Assembly: GCA_963732155.1 (NCBI GenBank)
Contig: CAVSYB010000013.1
Coordinates: 1,364,001-1,428,000 of the forward strand
Length of the DNA: 64,000 nt
Direction: 5' to 3'
Source: Roseiarcus sp963732155
GTDB taxonomy: Bacteria > Pseudomonadota > Alphaproteobacteria > Rhizobiales > Beijerinckiaceae
Shown here: positions 52,202 through 61,849 of the stretch, piece by piece
How positions within the stretch are numbered: position 1 is the first letter of the stretch
How the letters are laid out: each line of letters begins with the position of its first letter
Translations under genes and position numbers: made by a program
The notes under the pieces: generated by a model
What the model saw: the letters and a program-made list of their open reading frames with translations, nothing else
Databases searched by the model: none
Told to the model about the DNA's origin: nothing

Positions 52202-52882
52202 ATGAACTTTCCCAACCTGCCCGGCGTCGACGAGGTCGCCCTTCATGTCGGCGGGGCGCTGGGCGCGGCGCGGCGCGACGATGAGCCTTTCCGCCACTGG
52301 CTGCTCGCCGACGTCCTGCCCTATGAAATGTGCGTCGGCGTCCTTACCCTGCCGATCGCCCCGCCGGTCATCGACGACTGCCGCGGGGTGCGCGACCGGC
52401 ACAACGACAAGCGCTGCTTCTTTAACCCGCGGCTGCAATCGCGCTTTCCCGCCTGCGCCCTGCTCGCCGAGGCGATGCAGCGGCCGGCGCTGGCGCGCCA
52501 ATTCCAGGACGTCTGCGACGTCGCGGTCGAAGGCGGCTATCTCCGCATGGAATATATCCAGGACACTGACGGCGCCTGGCTCGAGCCCCATCGCGACATC
52601 AAGGAAAAGCTGTTCTCGATGGTGATCTATCTCTGCACCGGCCCGGAAGCCGAGAACTGGGGCACCGATATCTACGACGATCAGCGGCGCTGGGTCGGCC
52701 GAAGCTCGGCGCAATTCAACTCGGCGGTAATATTCGTCGCCGGCCCCGACACCTGGCACGGCTTCGACAAGCGCCCGATCGACGGCGTGCGCCGCCTGAT
52801 GGAGATCAACTACGTCGCGCCGAGTTGGCGCGACCGCGATCAGCTGTCGTTCCCCGATCGGCCGATCGTCGTCGCCCGGTGA
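52202..52882 (+). CDS. 2OG-Fe(II) oxygenase superfamily protein
   Basis: 226 residues from ATG 52202. The iron triad is complete: His130-Arg-Asp132 (LEPHRDIKEKLFSMVIYL) and His186 (DTWHGFDKRP), with Arg197 or Arg198 as probable 2-oxoglutarate ligand. The distal motif [TS]WHGF is shared with the preceding gene, so the two are probably paralogues or partners. Enzymes of this type hydroxylate amino acids, peptides or sugars using O2, 2-oxoglutarate and Fe(II). Third gene of the FNR-boxed operon. Substrate unknown. Confidence 0.8.
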   Translation: MNFPNLPGVDEVALHVGGALGAARRDDEPFRHWLLADVLPYEMCVGVLTLPIAPPVIDDCRGVRDRHNDKRCFFNPRLQSRFPACALLAEAMQRPALARQFQDVCDVAVEGGYLRMEYIQDTDGAWLEPHRDIKEKLFSMVIYLCTGPEAENWGTDIYDDQRRWVGRSSAQFNSAVIFVAGPDTWHGFDKRPIDGVRRLMEINYVAPSWRDRDQLSFPDRPIVVAR

Positions 52883-53012
52883 GACGGCGGGGCGGCCGTC
52901 CGGCGCCCCCAACGACGAGGCGGCGGGCGAGGAGCGCCGCAGCGGACTCCCCCCATCGTGACGGCTCGCTCCGGCGGCTCTAAGATGCCGGCCACGGAGG
53001 ACGCCCGGCTCG

Positions 53013-56000
53013 ATGTTGGACCGCATGACCGTCATCGTCACGGCGCTCGCCTATGTCGGCGCGCTGTTCCTCGTCGCCACCTGGGGCGACCGGGGCGGGC
53101 GGCGGTTCATCGCCCGCGCCCGCCCGCTGGTCTATTCGCTGAGTCTGGCCGTCTATTGCACGACATGGACCTACTACGGCTCGGTCGGCATCGCCTCGGC
53201 CCACGGGCTCGATTTTCTGCCGATCTATATCGGCCCGATCCTGGTGGTCGGATTCGGGCATCGGCTGGTGGCGCGAATCGCGGCGCTCGCCCGCGCGCAG
53301 AACATCACCTCGGTCGCCGACTTCGTCGCGGCGCGCTACGGCAAGGCGCAGAACGTCGCCGCGATGGTCGCGCTGGTCGCGGTGATCGGCGCGGCGCCCT
53401 ATATCGCACTGCAGCTCAAGGCGATCGCCGTGACGATCCCGATGGTGATCAACTCCTTCGAACAGGCGCGGCTCGATCCCGCCCCGCCCTCGTCGTTGCT
53501 GTTCCTCGCCGTCGCTTCGCTGCTCGCCGCTTTCGCGATGGCGTTCGGCACCCGGCGCATCGATCCGACCGAGCATCAGAACGGCCTGATCCTGGCGATC
53601 GCCGCCGAATCGCTGGTCAAGCTGGTGGCGTTCCTGGCGGTCGGCGCCTTCGTCGTGTGGGGCATGTTCGGCGGCCTCGCCGATCTCACCCGCGTCGCCC
53701 AGTCGAGCCCGCGCATCGCCGCGGTGATGGAGACGCGGCCCGACGCCGCCGCGTGGATCGTCACCACCATGCTGTCGGCCGCCGCGATCCTGATGCTGCC
53801 GCGCCAGTTCCACGTGACGTTCGTCGAAAATCGCGATCCGCGCGACATCAGGACCGCCGCCTGGCTGTTTCCGCTCTATCTGGTGGCGATCAACCTGTTC
53901 GTCGCGCCGCTGGCGATCGCCGGCCTTGCGACCTTCGCCGACGGGACGATCGACCGCGACCTGACGGTTCTGGCGCTGCCGCTCAGCGCCGGCGCGCGCG
54001 GGCTGGCGCTGCTGACGATGATCGGCGGCCTTTCGGCGGCGACCGCCATGGTGATCGTCGCCAGCGTCGCGCTGTCGATCACCGTGTCGAACGATCTGGT
54101 GATGCCGCTGTTGCTGCGCGGGCGGGCCGGCAAGACCGATGCGCCGTCGGGCGACATCGGCTCGCTCGTGCTGTTCGTGCGGCGCGGGGCGATTCTGGTG
54201 GTTCTGTTCCTCGGCTACGCCTACATCCGGGTCGCCAGCGGAGCGGCTCTGGCGTCGCTGGGCCTGTTGTCCTTCGCCGCCGTCGCGCAGATCGCGCCGG
54301 CCTTTCTCGGCGGCCTGTTCTGGCGGCGCGCCAATGCGCGCGGCGCGATGGCCGGCCTCATCGCGGGGTCGCTGATCTGGCTCTACACGATGTTCACGCC
54401 GTCGCTTGAGCTCAACGCCGCTTTCGCCAATTTCCTCGAGCACGGGCCGCTGGCGATCGCCTGGCTGCGGCCGGGCGCGCTGCTCGGATTCGCCGCCAAT
54501 CCGCTGGTCGGCGGCGTCACCTTGAGCCTCGGCGCCAATATCGCCGCCTTCGTCGCGTTCTCGCTGACCCGGCAGGCCAATCCGAGCGAGCGCATGCAGG
54601 CCAACGTGTTCGTCGGCGACGCGCCGACCGTCAAGGCGCAGGCGTTTCGGCTGTGGCGCGCCTCGACGACGGCGGGCGAGCTGGAGGCGACCATCGCGCG
54701 CTACCTCGGCGCCGATCGCGCGCGAACCGCGCTGGCGGCGTTCATGGGGGCGCGCGGATTGCCGCTCGAACCGGGGGCGGAGGCCGACGCCCATCTGATC
54801 CGCCACGCCGAACATCTGCTCGCCTCGGCGATCGGCGGCTCGTCCTCCCGTCTCGTCATGTCGCTGCTGTTTCGCCGGCGCGCGATGTCGGGCAAATCGG
54901 CGTTGAAGCTGATCGACGACGCGTCGGCGGCGCTGCAATCCAATCGCGACCTGTTGCAGCACGCGCTCGATCATGCGCGCCAGGGGATCACGGTGTTCGA
55001 CCGCAACCTCGCGCTGATCTGCTGGAACCGCGAGTTCAGCGATCTCTTCGACGCGCCGCCGACGCTGCTGCGGCCCGGCGTCGGCCTCGACGAGATCGTG
55101 CGTTTCAACGCCGAACGCGGCGTCTACGGGCCGGGATCGGTCGACGATTTCGTCGCCGAGCGCATCGAGAGCCAGTTGAACGACCAGCAGCCGCTGCGGC
55201 TGCGCCTTCACCCTTCGATGCGGGTCATCGAAATCCGCTCGGCGCGCCTGCCCGACGGCGGCATCGTCACGACCTATACCGACGTCACGCAATCCGTCGA
55301 GGCGGAGGAGACGCTGGCGGCGGCCAACGAGCGCCTGGAGCGGCGCGTGCGCGAGCGCACCGAGCAACTGGAGCGCCTCAACCACGAGCTGGCGCGCGCC
55401 AAGACCGAAGCGGACGCCGCCAATGTCTCGAAGACGCGCTTCCTGGCGGCGGCCAGCCACGACATCCTGCAGCCGCTCAACGCGGCCCGGCTCTATGCGA
55501 GCGCGCTGACCGAGGCGGCTTCGGGCGCCAACGCCGGCGAGCCGGCCCGTCTGGCGCGCAACGTCGACGCCTCGCTCGAAGCGGTGGAGGAGATTCTCGC
55601 CGCGCTGCTCGATATTTCGCGGCTCGACGCCGGCGCCACCAGGCCGGAGATCGCCGATTCCCCGATCGCCGAAATCCTCCGCCAGCTCGAAATCGAATTC
55701 GCGCCGATGGCCCGCGCCAAGGGCCTGAAGCTGACCTTCGTCGGCTGCTCGCTCAACGTGCGCTCGGATCGGCGGCTGCTGCGCCGGCTGCTGCGCAACC
55801 TCGTCTCGAACGCCATCAAATATACGCTGCGCGGCAAGGTGCTGGTGGGCTGCCGGCGCCGCGGGCGGACCTTGCGGATCGAGGTGTGGGACACCGGCAT
55901 CGGCATTCCGCTGGCCAAGCAGCGCATCGTGTTCGAGGAATTCCAGCGCCTCGACCAGGGCGCGAGGGCGGCGCGCGGCCTCGGCCTCGGCCTGTCGATC

Positions 56001-56540
56001 GTCGAGCGCCTCGGGCGCGTGCTCGGCCACGAGCTCGGCCTGCGCTCGAAGAGCGGGGCCGGTTCGGTGTTTTCCGTCACCGCGCCGCTCGGCGCGGCGA
56101 GGGCCGCCGCCGGCGAGGCGATCGTTCAGGATTTCGCCCATGCGCGCGAACCGCTCAACGACCTCGTCGTGCTCGCCATCGACAACGAGCCGCGGGTGGC
56201 CGAGGGCATGCGCGCGCTGCTCGGCAAATGGGGCTGCCTGGTCGCCACGGCGAGCGGCGTGAAGGACGCGCCCGCGGCGGTGCGGGCGTTCGGCGCGCCG
56301 CCCGACGTCATCATCGCCGACTATCATCTCGACGACGGCGACGGCGTCGAGGCGATCGGCGCGCTGCGCGCCGCCTTCGGCGCGGACATTCCCGCGATCC
56401 TCGCGACGGCCGACCGCAGCGCGGGCGTGCGCGAGGCCGCGCTGCGCGCGCGCATCTCCATCCTGCACAAGCCGCTGAAGCCGGCGCAACTGCGGGCGCT
56501 GCTGATGCGCTGCAAGACGATGCGGCTGGCGGCGGAGTAG
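53013..56540 (+). CDS. Hybrid histidine kinase with sodium/solute-symporter sensor domain
   Basis: 1175 residues. Residues 1-520 form a 13-helix SSS-type transporter domain (YSLSLAVYCTTWTYYGSVGI, NITSVADFVAARYG). A PAS domain follows (about 650-765), then a coiled coil, the HisKA domain with phosphorylated His816 (ASHDILQPLNAARL), the HATPase domain (LRNLVSNAIKYT, DTGIGI, GLGLGLSIVERL) and a receiver domain with Asp1103 (IIADYHLDDGDG) and Lys near LHKPLKP. This is the CrbS-like architecture, where solute passage or binding is coupled to signalling. No separate response regulator is adjacent. GGAGG lies 13 bases before the start. Confidence 0.93.
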   Translation: MLDRMTVIVTALAYVGALFLVATWGDRGGRRFIARARPLVYSLSLAVYCTTWTYYGSVGIASAHGLDFLPIYIGPILVVGFGHRLVARIAALARAQNITSVADFVAARYGKAQNVAAMVALVAVIGAAPYIALQLKAIAVTIPMVINSFEQARLDPAPPSSLLFLAVASLLAAFAMAFGTRRIDPTEHQNGLILAIAAESLVKLVAFLAVGAFVVWGMFGGLADLTRVAQSSPRIAAVMETRPDAAAWIVTTMLSAAAILMLPRQFHVTFVENRDPRDIRTAAWLFPLYLVAINLFVAPLAIAGLATFADGTIDRDLTVLALPLSAGARGLALLTMIGGLSAATAMVIVASVALSITVSNDLVMPLLLRGRAGKTDAPSGDIGSLVLFVRRGAILVVLFLGYAYIRVASGAALASLGLLSFAAVAQIAPAFLGGLFWRRANARGAMAGLIAGSLIWLYTMFTPSLELNAAFANFLEHGPLAIAWLRPGALLGFAANPLVGGVTLSLGANIAAFVAFSLTRQANPSERMQANVFVGDAPTVKAQAFRLWRASTTAGELEATIARYLGADRARTALAAFMGARGLPLEPGAEADAHLIRHAEHLLASAIGGSSSRLVMSLLFRRRAMSGKSALKLIDDASAALQSNRDLLQHALDHARQGITVFDRNLALICWNREFSDLFDAPPTLLRPGVGLDEIVRFNAERGVYGPGSVDDFVAERIESQLNDQQPLRLRLHPSMRVIEIRSARLPDGGIVTTYTDVTQSVEAEETLAAANERLERRVRERTEQLERLNHELARAKTEADAANVSKTRFLAAASHDILQPLNAARLYASALTEAASGANAGEPARLARNVDASLEAVEEILAALLDISRLDAGATRPEIADSPIAEILRQLEIEFAPMARAKGLKLTFVGCSLNVRSDRRLLRRLLRNLVSNAIKYTLRGKVLVGCRRRGRTLRIEVWDTGIGIPLAKQRIVFEEFQRLDQGARAARGLGLGLSIVERLGRVLGHELGLRSKSGAGSVFSVTAPLGAARAAAGEAIVQDFAHAREPLNDLVVLAIDNEPRVAEGMRALLGKWGCLVATASGVKDAPAAVRAFGAPPDVIIADYHLDDGDGVEAIGALRAAFGADIPAILATADRSAGVREAALRARISILHKPLKPAQLRALLMRCKTMRLAAE

Positions 56541-56754
56541 GCGGAGCGGGGCGCCGGAAGGGTTGGGCCGCACGACTCTGACGGCGATCAGGATGGAGAA
56601 GCGGAAGACGAATCCGCAGGGTCGGCGACAGAGGCTCGACGCCCCATTCGCGGCGCCGCTTCGGGTAGGAACCGGTCATTCGCATGGGATGCTCGCGTCC
56701 AGCGGATGCGCAGGGTGCCGCTTGCTTGGCTTGGTCCGCGAATTCCGATGCTGG

Positions 56755-58521
56755 TCACTGAGAGGCCTTTGGCACTTCGCGCCAGAGTGGAGCGAGAAGC
56801 GCAGCGCCACGCCGCCCGACGAAAAGCTGAATCTCCTCAAGTGAGAGGCGTGGGCGCAGACGCCGCGCCTCGCGCAACGCCGCGACTGCCGCGTCCTTGC
56901 TGCCAAGGGCGGCCTCGGTGAACGCTAAGACGATACGTGCGACATAGAACTGCGGATCGCGGCGACAGGCCGCTCGAATTTCCTCGTGAGCCTCTGTCAG
57001 CCGACGATGCCTCGCCAACGCCAGCGCATAGAAGGTTCCCCAAAATCCCAACCGATGGTCGCGGGGGCTGAGCCGCATCCCGTGCCGCAGTTTTTCCAAC
57101 CCCACATCGCCCGATTTCTCAAGAAAACATAACGAAGTCCCCAACGCGACCCATGCCTGTGCATTGCTCGGATCGTTTTCGATCGCTCGCTCCAGTATCT
57201 CGGAGCCTCTTTGCACATCGCCGAGCTCCGCCAACGCACAGCCGGCATAGCCAAGCACCTCGGAGGCGTCGTGGTCGATCGTCACCGCACGTTCGGCTTC
57301 CGCGCGCGCTTCCGTCACGGCCGCCGCGCCGTCTGCGACGAGGCCGAGCCGCGCGCCCAACGACAAAAAGAGAGCGAGCTGCGCGCGCGCGAGGGCAAAA
57401 TCAGGATCCAGAGCCGTGGCTTGCCGCAACAGCGCCGTAGCGTGCGTCAGCGTTTCTTCGCTCCAGCCCTTGAGGCTGATCACACCCGCTCCCTGACGGA
57501 AGCATGACCAGGCGTTCGGGTTGGCGTCGCGCCGACGCCGAATCAAGGCGACTTCGGCGCGAACGAGTTCGGGTTCGATCCGACTGGCGATCGCCCGCGC
57601 AATTTGATCCTGCAGTTCGAGGACATTTTCGGCTTGACCGTCAAATCGATCGGCCCAAAGCTGTACCCCGGTCGTCGCATCGATCAGTTGCGTGCCGACG
57701 CGAAGCTGCTGGCCGACGGGCCTCAGACTGCCTTCGATGATATAGTGGACCCCGAGCTCGCGCCCGATCTGACGGCTGTCGACTGAGCGGCCCTGATAAG
57801 CAAAGGAAGATTGCCGGGCGATCACGATGAAGCCGGGAATCCGCGCCAACATCGTGATCAAATCCTCAGTCATCGCCTCCGTCAGAAATTTGAACTCGCG
57901 TTCCTCGGAAAAACAGGTGAAAGGCAGCACGGCAATGGACGGCTGCTCGGCTGACGGATCTGGCGTTTCGGCAAGGGGAGCCGTCGACGGAATGATTGCG
58001 CTAGAAGCTAGCGAGTAGACCCGTACCGGTCGCTGGATGTTCTTGAGAACCTGCTCGCCAAGATCGACGTACTGCTCTTTGACCTTATCGCGCACCTGTT
58101 CGTAGGCCGCGTTCGAAAGACAGATGCTGCCCGGCTGCGCGATACCTTCCAACCGCGCGGCGATATTGACGCCATCACCCATTAGATCGCCGTCGCTCTC
58201 CTCGACCACATCGCCCAGGTGGATGCCGATGCGGAATTCGATGCGGCGCTCGGTGGGCAGGCCGGCGTTGCGCTCGACCAAACCATTCTGTACCTCGATG
58301 GCGCAGCGCACGGCTTCGACCACGCTGCGGAACTCGATGAGAATTCCGTCGCCGGTCCGCTTGACCACGCGCCCTTGGTGCACGGCGATGGTCGGATCAA
58401 TGAGATCGCTCCGGAGCGCCCGTAGTCGCGCCAGGGTTCGATCCTCGTCGGCGCCGGCAAGTCGGCTGTAGCCTACGACATCGGCAACCAGGATCGCTGC
58501 TATTTTCCGGGTCTCGCTCAT
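56755..58521 (-). CDS. Class III adenylate/guanylate cyclase with TolB-like and TPR domains
   Basis: 588 residues from ATG 58521. The cyclase domain (8-180) has the metal-binding Asp pair (ILVADVVGYSRL and RTGDGILIEF) and GDLMGDGVNIAARLEGIAQP. A linker is followed by a TolB N-terminal-like segment (SIAVLPFTCFSEEREFKFLT ... ELGVHYIIEGSLRPVG) and then TPR-type helices to the end. This arrangement is common and multi-copy in Rhizobium and Bradyrhizobium genomes. Synthesis of cAMP in response to an unknown signal is likely. Single gene, convergent with the histidine kinase gene. Confidence 0.9.
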   Translation of the reverse strand: MSETRKIAAILVADVVGYSRLAGADEDRTLARLRALRSDLIDPTIAVHQGRVVKRTGDGILIEFRSVVEAVRCAIEVQNGLVERNAGLPTERRIEFRIGIHLGDVVEESDGDLMGDGVNIAARLEGIAQPGSICLSNAAYEQVRDKVKEQYVDLGEQVLKNIQRPVRVYSLASSAIIPSTAPLAETPDPSAEQPSIAVLPFTCFSEEREFKFLTEAMTEDLITMLARIPGFIVIARQSSFAYQGRSVDSRQIGRELGVHYIIEGSLRPVGQQLRVGTQLIDATTGVQLWADRFDGQAENVLELQDQIARAIASRIEPELVRAEVALIRRRRDANPNAWSCFRQGAGVISLKGWSEETLTHATALLRQATALDPDFALARAQLALFLSLGARLGLVADGAAAVTEARAEAERAVTIDHDASEVLGYAGCALAELGDVQRGSEILERAIENDPSNAQAWVALGTSLCFLEKSGDVGLEKLRHGMRLSPRDHRLGFWGTFYALALARHRRLTEAHEEIRAACRRDPQFYVARIVLAFTEAALGSKDAAVAALREARRLRPRLSLEEIQLFVGRRGAALLAPLWREVPKASQ

Positions 58522-58768
58522 GGCGCGTCCACCTACCGCCATTTAGATTAGCAGAAGAAAGCCGGCGAGAACCGCCCCACTTTGATGGTGGGCGATTCAG
58601 GCGAACGCGGGCAGCTCCAAATCATCGGCCGTACAGGCCGCTTCGGGTGTCGTTTGCGGTCATTCAAAAGGCGGCCTCGAAGCGTTCGATTTCGTCCGCG
58701 GATCGATCGCTCGGGGGACCCCCGACCTTCGAGGCGGCGGGTTCGTCGCTGTTCTCGTCCGGTCGCCG

Positions 58769-59560
58769 TCAAAGACTCTCGACGTTGCCGTCGACGCCGA
58801 TCGATTGGCCGGACAGGTTTCGCCCGGCTTCCGAAACCAGGAACAGCACCGTCGCCGCCACGTCCCCGGCGGTCACCATGCGGCGCAGCGAGACGCGGTC
58901 GAGATAGGTCTTCTCCATCTCGGCGAACGAAACGCCGACCTGCGCGGCGCGCGCCTCGATCACGCGGTTCATGCGCGGCCCCTCGACGATCCCCGGCAGG
59001 ATCGCATTGACCCGGATATTGGCGGGGCCGAGCTCCTTGGCGAGGCTCTGGGTGAAGCCGATGACGCCCCATTTGGCCGCCGAATAGGGCGTGCGGAAGG
59101 CATAGCCGAACCGCCCGGCGGCCGAGGAAAGATTGACGATCGCGCCGCCGCCGGCCGCTTTCAGCATGGGAACGGCGTGATGGGCGCACAGAAACTGGCC
59201 GGTCAGGCAGACGTCGATCGTGCGGCGCCAGTCGGCCGGCGCAATCTCCTCGACGCCTCCGGTCGGCCCGGCAATTCCCGCATTGTTGACCAGCGCGTCG
59301 AGGCCGCCGAGGCGGCGCCGCACGTCCTCGAACAATCGCGCGACGTCGGCGTCGGAGGAGACGTCGGCCTTGCTGGCGCTCGCGCCCGGCCAGGCCGTGG
59401 CGAAATCGGCGAGGAAATCGTCGGCGACGTCGCAGATATGGACCGCGGCGCCATGGGCGAGGAAGAGATCGGCGATGGCGCGTCCGATGCCCGAAGCGCC
59501 GGCGGTGACGAGCACGCGCATTCCGGGCGCAATGGCGAATGTGCTGGGCGGCTGAGGCAT
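58769..59560 (-). CDS. SDR-family oxidoreductase
   Basis: 263 residues from ATG 59560 (CCAGGGAG upstream). Classical SDR with TAGASGIG cofactor motif, NNAG, catalytic Ser (NLSSAAG) and YxxxK active site (TPYSAAKWGVIGFT) all intact, plus a C-terminal GQSIGVDGNVESL. It lies in the 'SDR with enoyl/hydroxy substrate' group; substrate unknown. Divergent from cobT, 157 bp apart. Confidence 0.92.
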   Translation of the reverse strand: MPQPPSTFAIAPGMRVLVTAGASGIGRAIADLFLAHGAAVHICDVADDFLADFATAWPGASASKADVSSDADVARLFEDVRRRLGGLDALVNNAGIAGPTGGVEEIAPADWRRTIDVCLTGQFLCAHHAVPMLKAAGGGAIVNLSSAAGRFGYAFRTPYSAAKWGVIGFTQSLAKELGPANIRVNAILPGIVEGPRMNRVIEARAAQVGVSFAEMEKTYLDRVSLRRMVTAGDVAATVLFLVSEAGRNLSGQSIGVDGNVESL

Positions 59561-59717
59561 GGGGCTCCCTGGATTGCGGCCGACTTTCGCGCCGCTTCGC
59601 CGGCCATCGTATCGCAACCGGCCGCGCTGTCGATGCGAGCGCCCGACGAATCCCATTTCCGTTTGCCGCGAAATTGCTTTACGAGGCGGCGTTCCCCGAA
59701 CCTTGCGAGAGCCTGAA

Positions 59718-60737
59718 ATGACCGCCGCCTCCCGACCCTTCGACGATATCCGCGGCCTGATGCGCGCCATGCCGGCGCCGGACGCGGCGGCGGTCGCGGC
59801 GGTGCGCGCGCGCGACGCCGAGCTGACCAAGCCCGCCGGCGCGCTCGGCCGGCTCGAAGAGATCGTCGAATGGCTCGCCGCCTGGCAGGGCGCGCGCCCG
59901 CATGTCGATCAGCCGCTGGTCGCGGTGTTCGCCGGCAATCACGGCGTCGTCGCGCAGGGCGTCTCGGCCTATCCGCAATCGGTGACGCGGGCGATGGTCG
60001 CCAATTTCGCCGCCGGCGGCGCGGCGATCAACCAGATCTGCAAGACCTTCGACCTGAGCCTCAAGGTCTTCGAGCTGGCGCTGGAGCGGCCGACCGGCGA
60101 CATCACGCTCGAGCCGGCGCTCGACGAGAAGGCCTGCGCGGCGACGATGGCCTTCGGCATGGAGGCGCTCGCCTCGGGCGCCGACCTGTTGTGCCTCGGC
60201 GAAATGGGCATCGGCAACACCACGGTCGCCGCCGCCGTCTATCACGGCCTGTGGGGCGGGGCGGCCGAGGATTGGGTCGGACGCGGCGCCGGCGTCGACG
60301 ACGAGGGGCTGAAGCGCAAGGCGCGCGCCGTGGGCGCCGCGGTCGCGCTTCACCGCGATCACTTGCGCGATCCGCTGGAGGCGCTGCGCCGCCTCGGCGG
60401 GCGCGAAATCGCCGCGATCGCCGGCGCGATTCTGGCGGCGCGGGTCCAGCGCGTGCCGGTGCTGCTCGACGGCTTCGTCGTCTGCGCGGGGGCGGCGGTC
60501 CTGCACGCCATCGATCCGACGGCGCTGGATCATTGCATGGCCGCGCATGTTTCCGCCGAAAGCGCGCACGCCGAGGTCCTGCGCCGCCTCGGCAAGCGGC
60601 CGATTCTCGATCTCGGCATGCGGCTCGGCGAGGGCTCGGGCGCGGCGCTGGCGGTCGGCATCGTCAAAGGCGCGCTCGCCTGCCACACCGGCATGGCGAC
60701 TTTCGCCGAGGCGGGGGTGGCGGGCAAGGAGGGATGA
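59718..60737 (+). CDS. cobT: Nicotinate-nucleotide:dimethylbenzimidazole phosphoribosyltransferase
   Basis: 339 residues from ATG 59718. It activates the lower ligand base of cobalamin by forming alpha-ribazole phosphate. Family hallmarks: KPAGALGRLEEI, VFAGNHGVV, LGEMGIGNTTVAAAV (phosphate-binding) and the catalytic Glu in RLGEGSGAAL. No other cobalamin gene lies alongside. A cobalamin pathway would support the corrinoid that MttB-family enzymes need. Confidence 0.95.
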   Translation: MTAASRPFDDIRGLMRAMPAPDAAAVAAVRARDAELTKPAGALGRLEEIVEWLAAWQGARPHVDQPLVAVFAGNHGVVAQGVSAYPQSVTRAMVANFAAGGAAINQICKTFDLSLKVFELALERPTGDITLEPALDEKACAATMAFGMEALASGADLLCLGEMGIGNTTVAAAVYHGLWGGAAEDWVGRGAGVDDEGLKRKARAVGAAVALHRDHLRDPLEALRRLGGREIAAIAGAILAARVQRVPVLLDGFVVCAGAAVLHAIDPTALDHCMAAHVSAESAHAEVLRRLGKRPILDLGMRLGEGSGAALAVGIVKGALACHTGMATFAEAGVAGKEG

Positions 60738-60769
60738 GGCCGCGCTAGGCGCTGGCGCGCTTTCTAACG

Positions 60770-61849
60770 CTAAACGAAAGTCGAAAGGTGCGCTCTGTTG
60801 TTCTTGTCGCCACGCAAAATGATAACTTGATCTGGCTCGGAGACGAACCAAGCGAAGGTGTCCCAAGCGAGCTGAGCGACGGTCTTCCTGAATCCGGCGG
60901 AGTTCCTGTCTTGGTAAGCAGTCAAGAATGCGACCTGCTTCCGCTCGAAGCCAGCGGCGTCGGTGAGATCATAAATCGCTTGCTGTCGGCGTGGCGTAAT
61001 CGCGCCGTCTGTCGCCACAACCTCTACAAAGACGATCAGCGGTTCCGGCGGACCGAGATCGGCCAAGATCAAGTCCGGAAGATTCTTATCAGGCTCGATC
61101 TTGAGGCCGATCGCATTGGCAATGCTGTCGTCCCTTATGACTACCTTGTTGCCGCTTTCACTGAGCCAGAGTACAGCCGGCTTGGCCAGAAATCGCTTGG
61201 CGAAACGTTCGAGTACGCCCTGTGTAATAAACGAACTCGGACCAGGCGCAAGCAGCCGTGTATCTCCGTTGGGAAAGGTCACACGCACGCCGGCGCTTCC
61301 CGCGGCGGCGCCTGCTCTCATGATCGTGACGCGAGCCAATGCGCTTTTGCTTAAATGCGTCCTTTGGAAACCCGCAATGGCCGCTTCGAGCCGCCCGCCC
61401 TGCAATGCGGGTGCGAACAACTTTGCAAAATCCGCTTTCAGTGCGTAGCGCGGTTGCCCGGAGGTGGTAGGCAAATCCTCTCGACGCGTCACCGCCCCGA
61501 CGGCGACCAACCCGTCCCTCAGGGTCTCGTCGCGGATCGGCTCGCGCGTGTTGTCCGCATACCATCGCCTTCCAGGAATCTGTCCATTCTTCTTCAATAC
61601 CTTCTGGGCGTAGGCCTCACGGTCCACGTCTGCTGATTTGACAGATTGTTCCCTCGTCATTCGATAGACATGTACCGGTCCAAGAAAACGATCTGCGCCC
61701 TCGACCGCGCCGATATAAAGCGCGGCGAATACCGTGCTGGCCGCCAGTTCTCGAATGCAATAGCTACGATTTGGCGTTCCTTCGGGGAATATCAGCGGCA
61801 GTCGCTCCGCAACCAGATCACGCGGCACGTACGGAGGTAAAATTTCCAT
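60770..61849 (-). CDS. Type II restriction endonuclease, BsuBI/PstI family
   Basis: 359 residues. The C-terminal half matches the BsuBI/PstI endonuclease domain, with LPDLILADLGPP, IVFVEVVATDGAIT and RRQQAIYDLTDAAGF giving the acidic cluster of the nuclease core; an N-terminal helical domain precedes it as in the family. PstI and BsuBI cut CTGCAG, so the same or a related site is the first guess. Its ATG overlaps the methyltransferase stop by one base (TAATG), so the two are translationally coupled. GC content and codon choice look lower than in neighbouring genes, in line with horizontal transfer. Confidence 0.85.
   Translation of the reverse strand: MEILPPYVPRDLVAERLPLIFPEGTPNRSYCIRELAASTVFAALYIGAVEGADRFLGPVHVYRMTREQSVKSADVDREAYAQKVLKKNGQIPGRRWYADNTREPIRDETLRDGLVAVGAVTRREDLPTTSGQPRYALKADFAKLFAPALQGGRLEAAIAGFQRTHLSKSALARVTIMRAGAAAGSAGVRVTFPNGDTRLLAPGPSSFITQGVLERFAKRFLAKPAVLWLSESGNKVVIRDDSIANAIGLKIEPDKNLPDLILADLGPPEPLIVFVEVVATDGAITPRRQQAIYDLTDAAGFERKQVAFLTAYQDRNSAGFRKTVAQLAWDTFAWFVSEPDQVIILRGDKNNRAHLSTFV

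Noticed and set aside
52980..56573. Very long open frame on the minus strand (about 1197 codons) opposite the hybrid histidine kinase
   Set aside because: The translation is almost entirely Arg, His, Asp, Glu, Gly and Ala without domains. It is the antisense shadow expected for a high-GC gene, and the plus strand encodes a clear multi-domain kinase.
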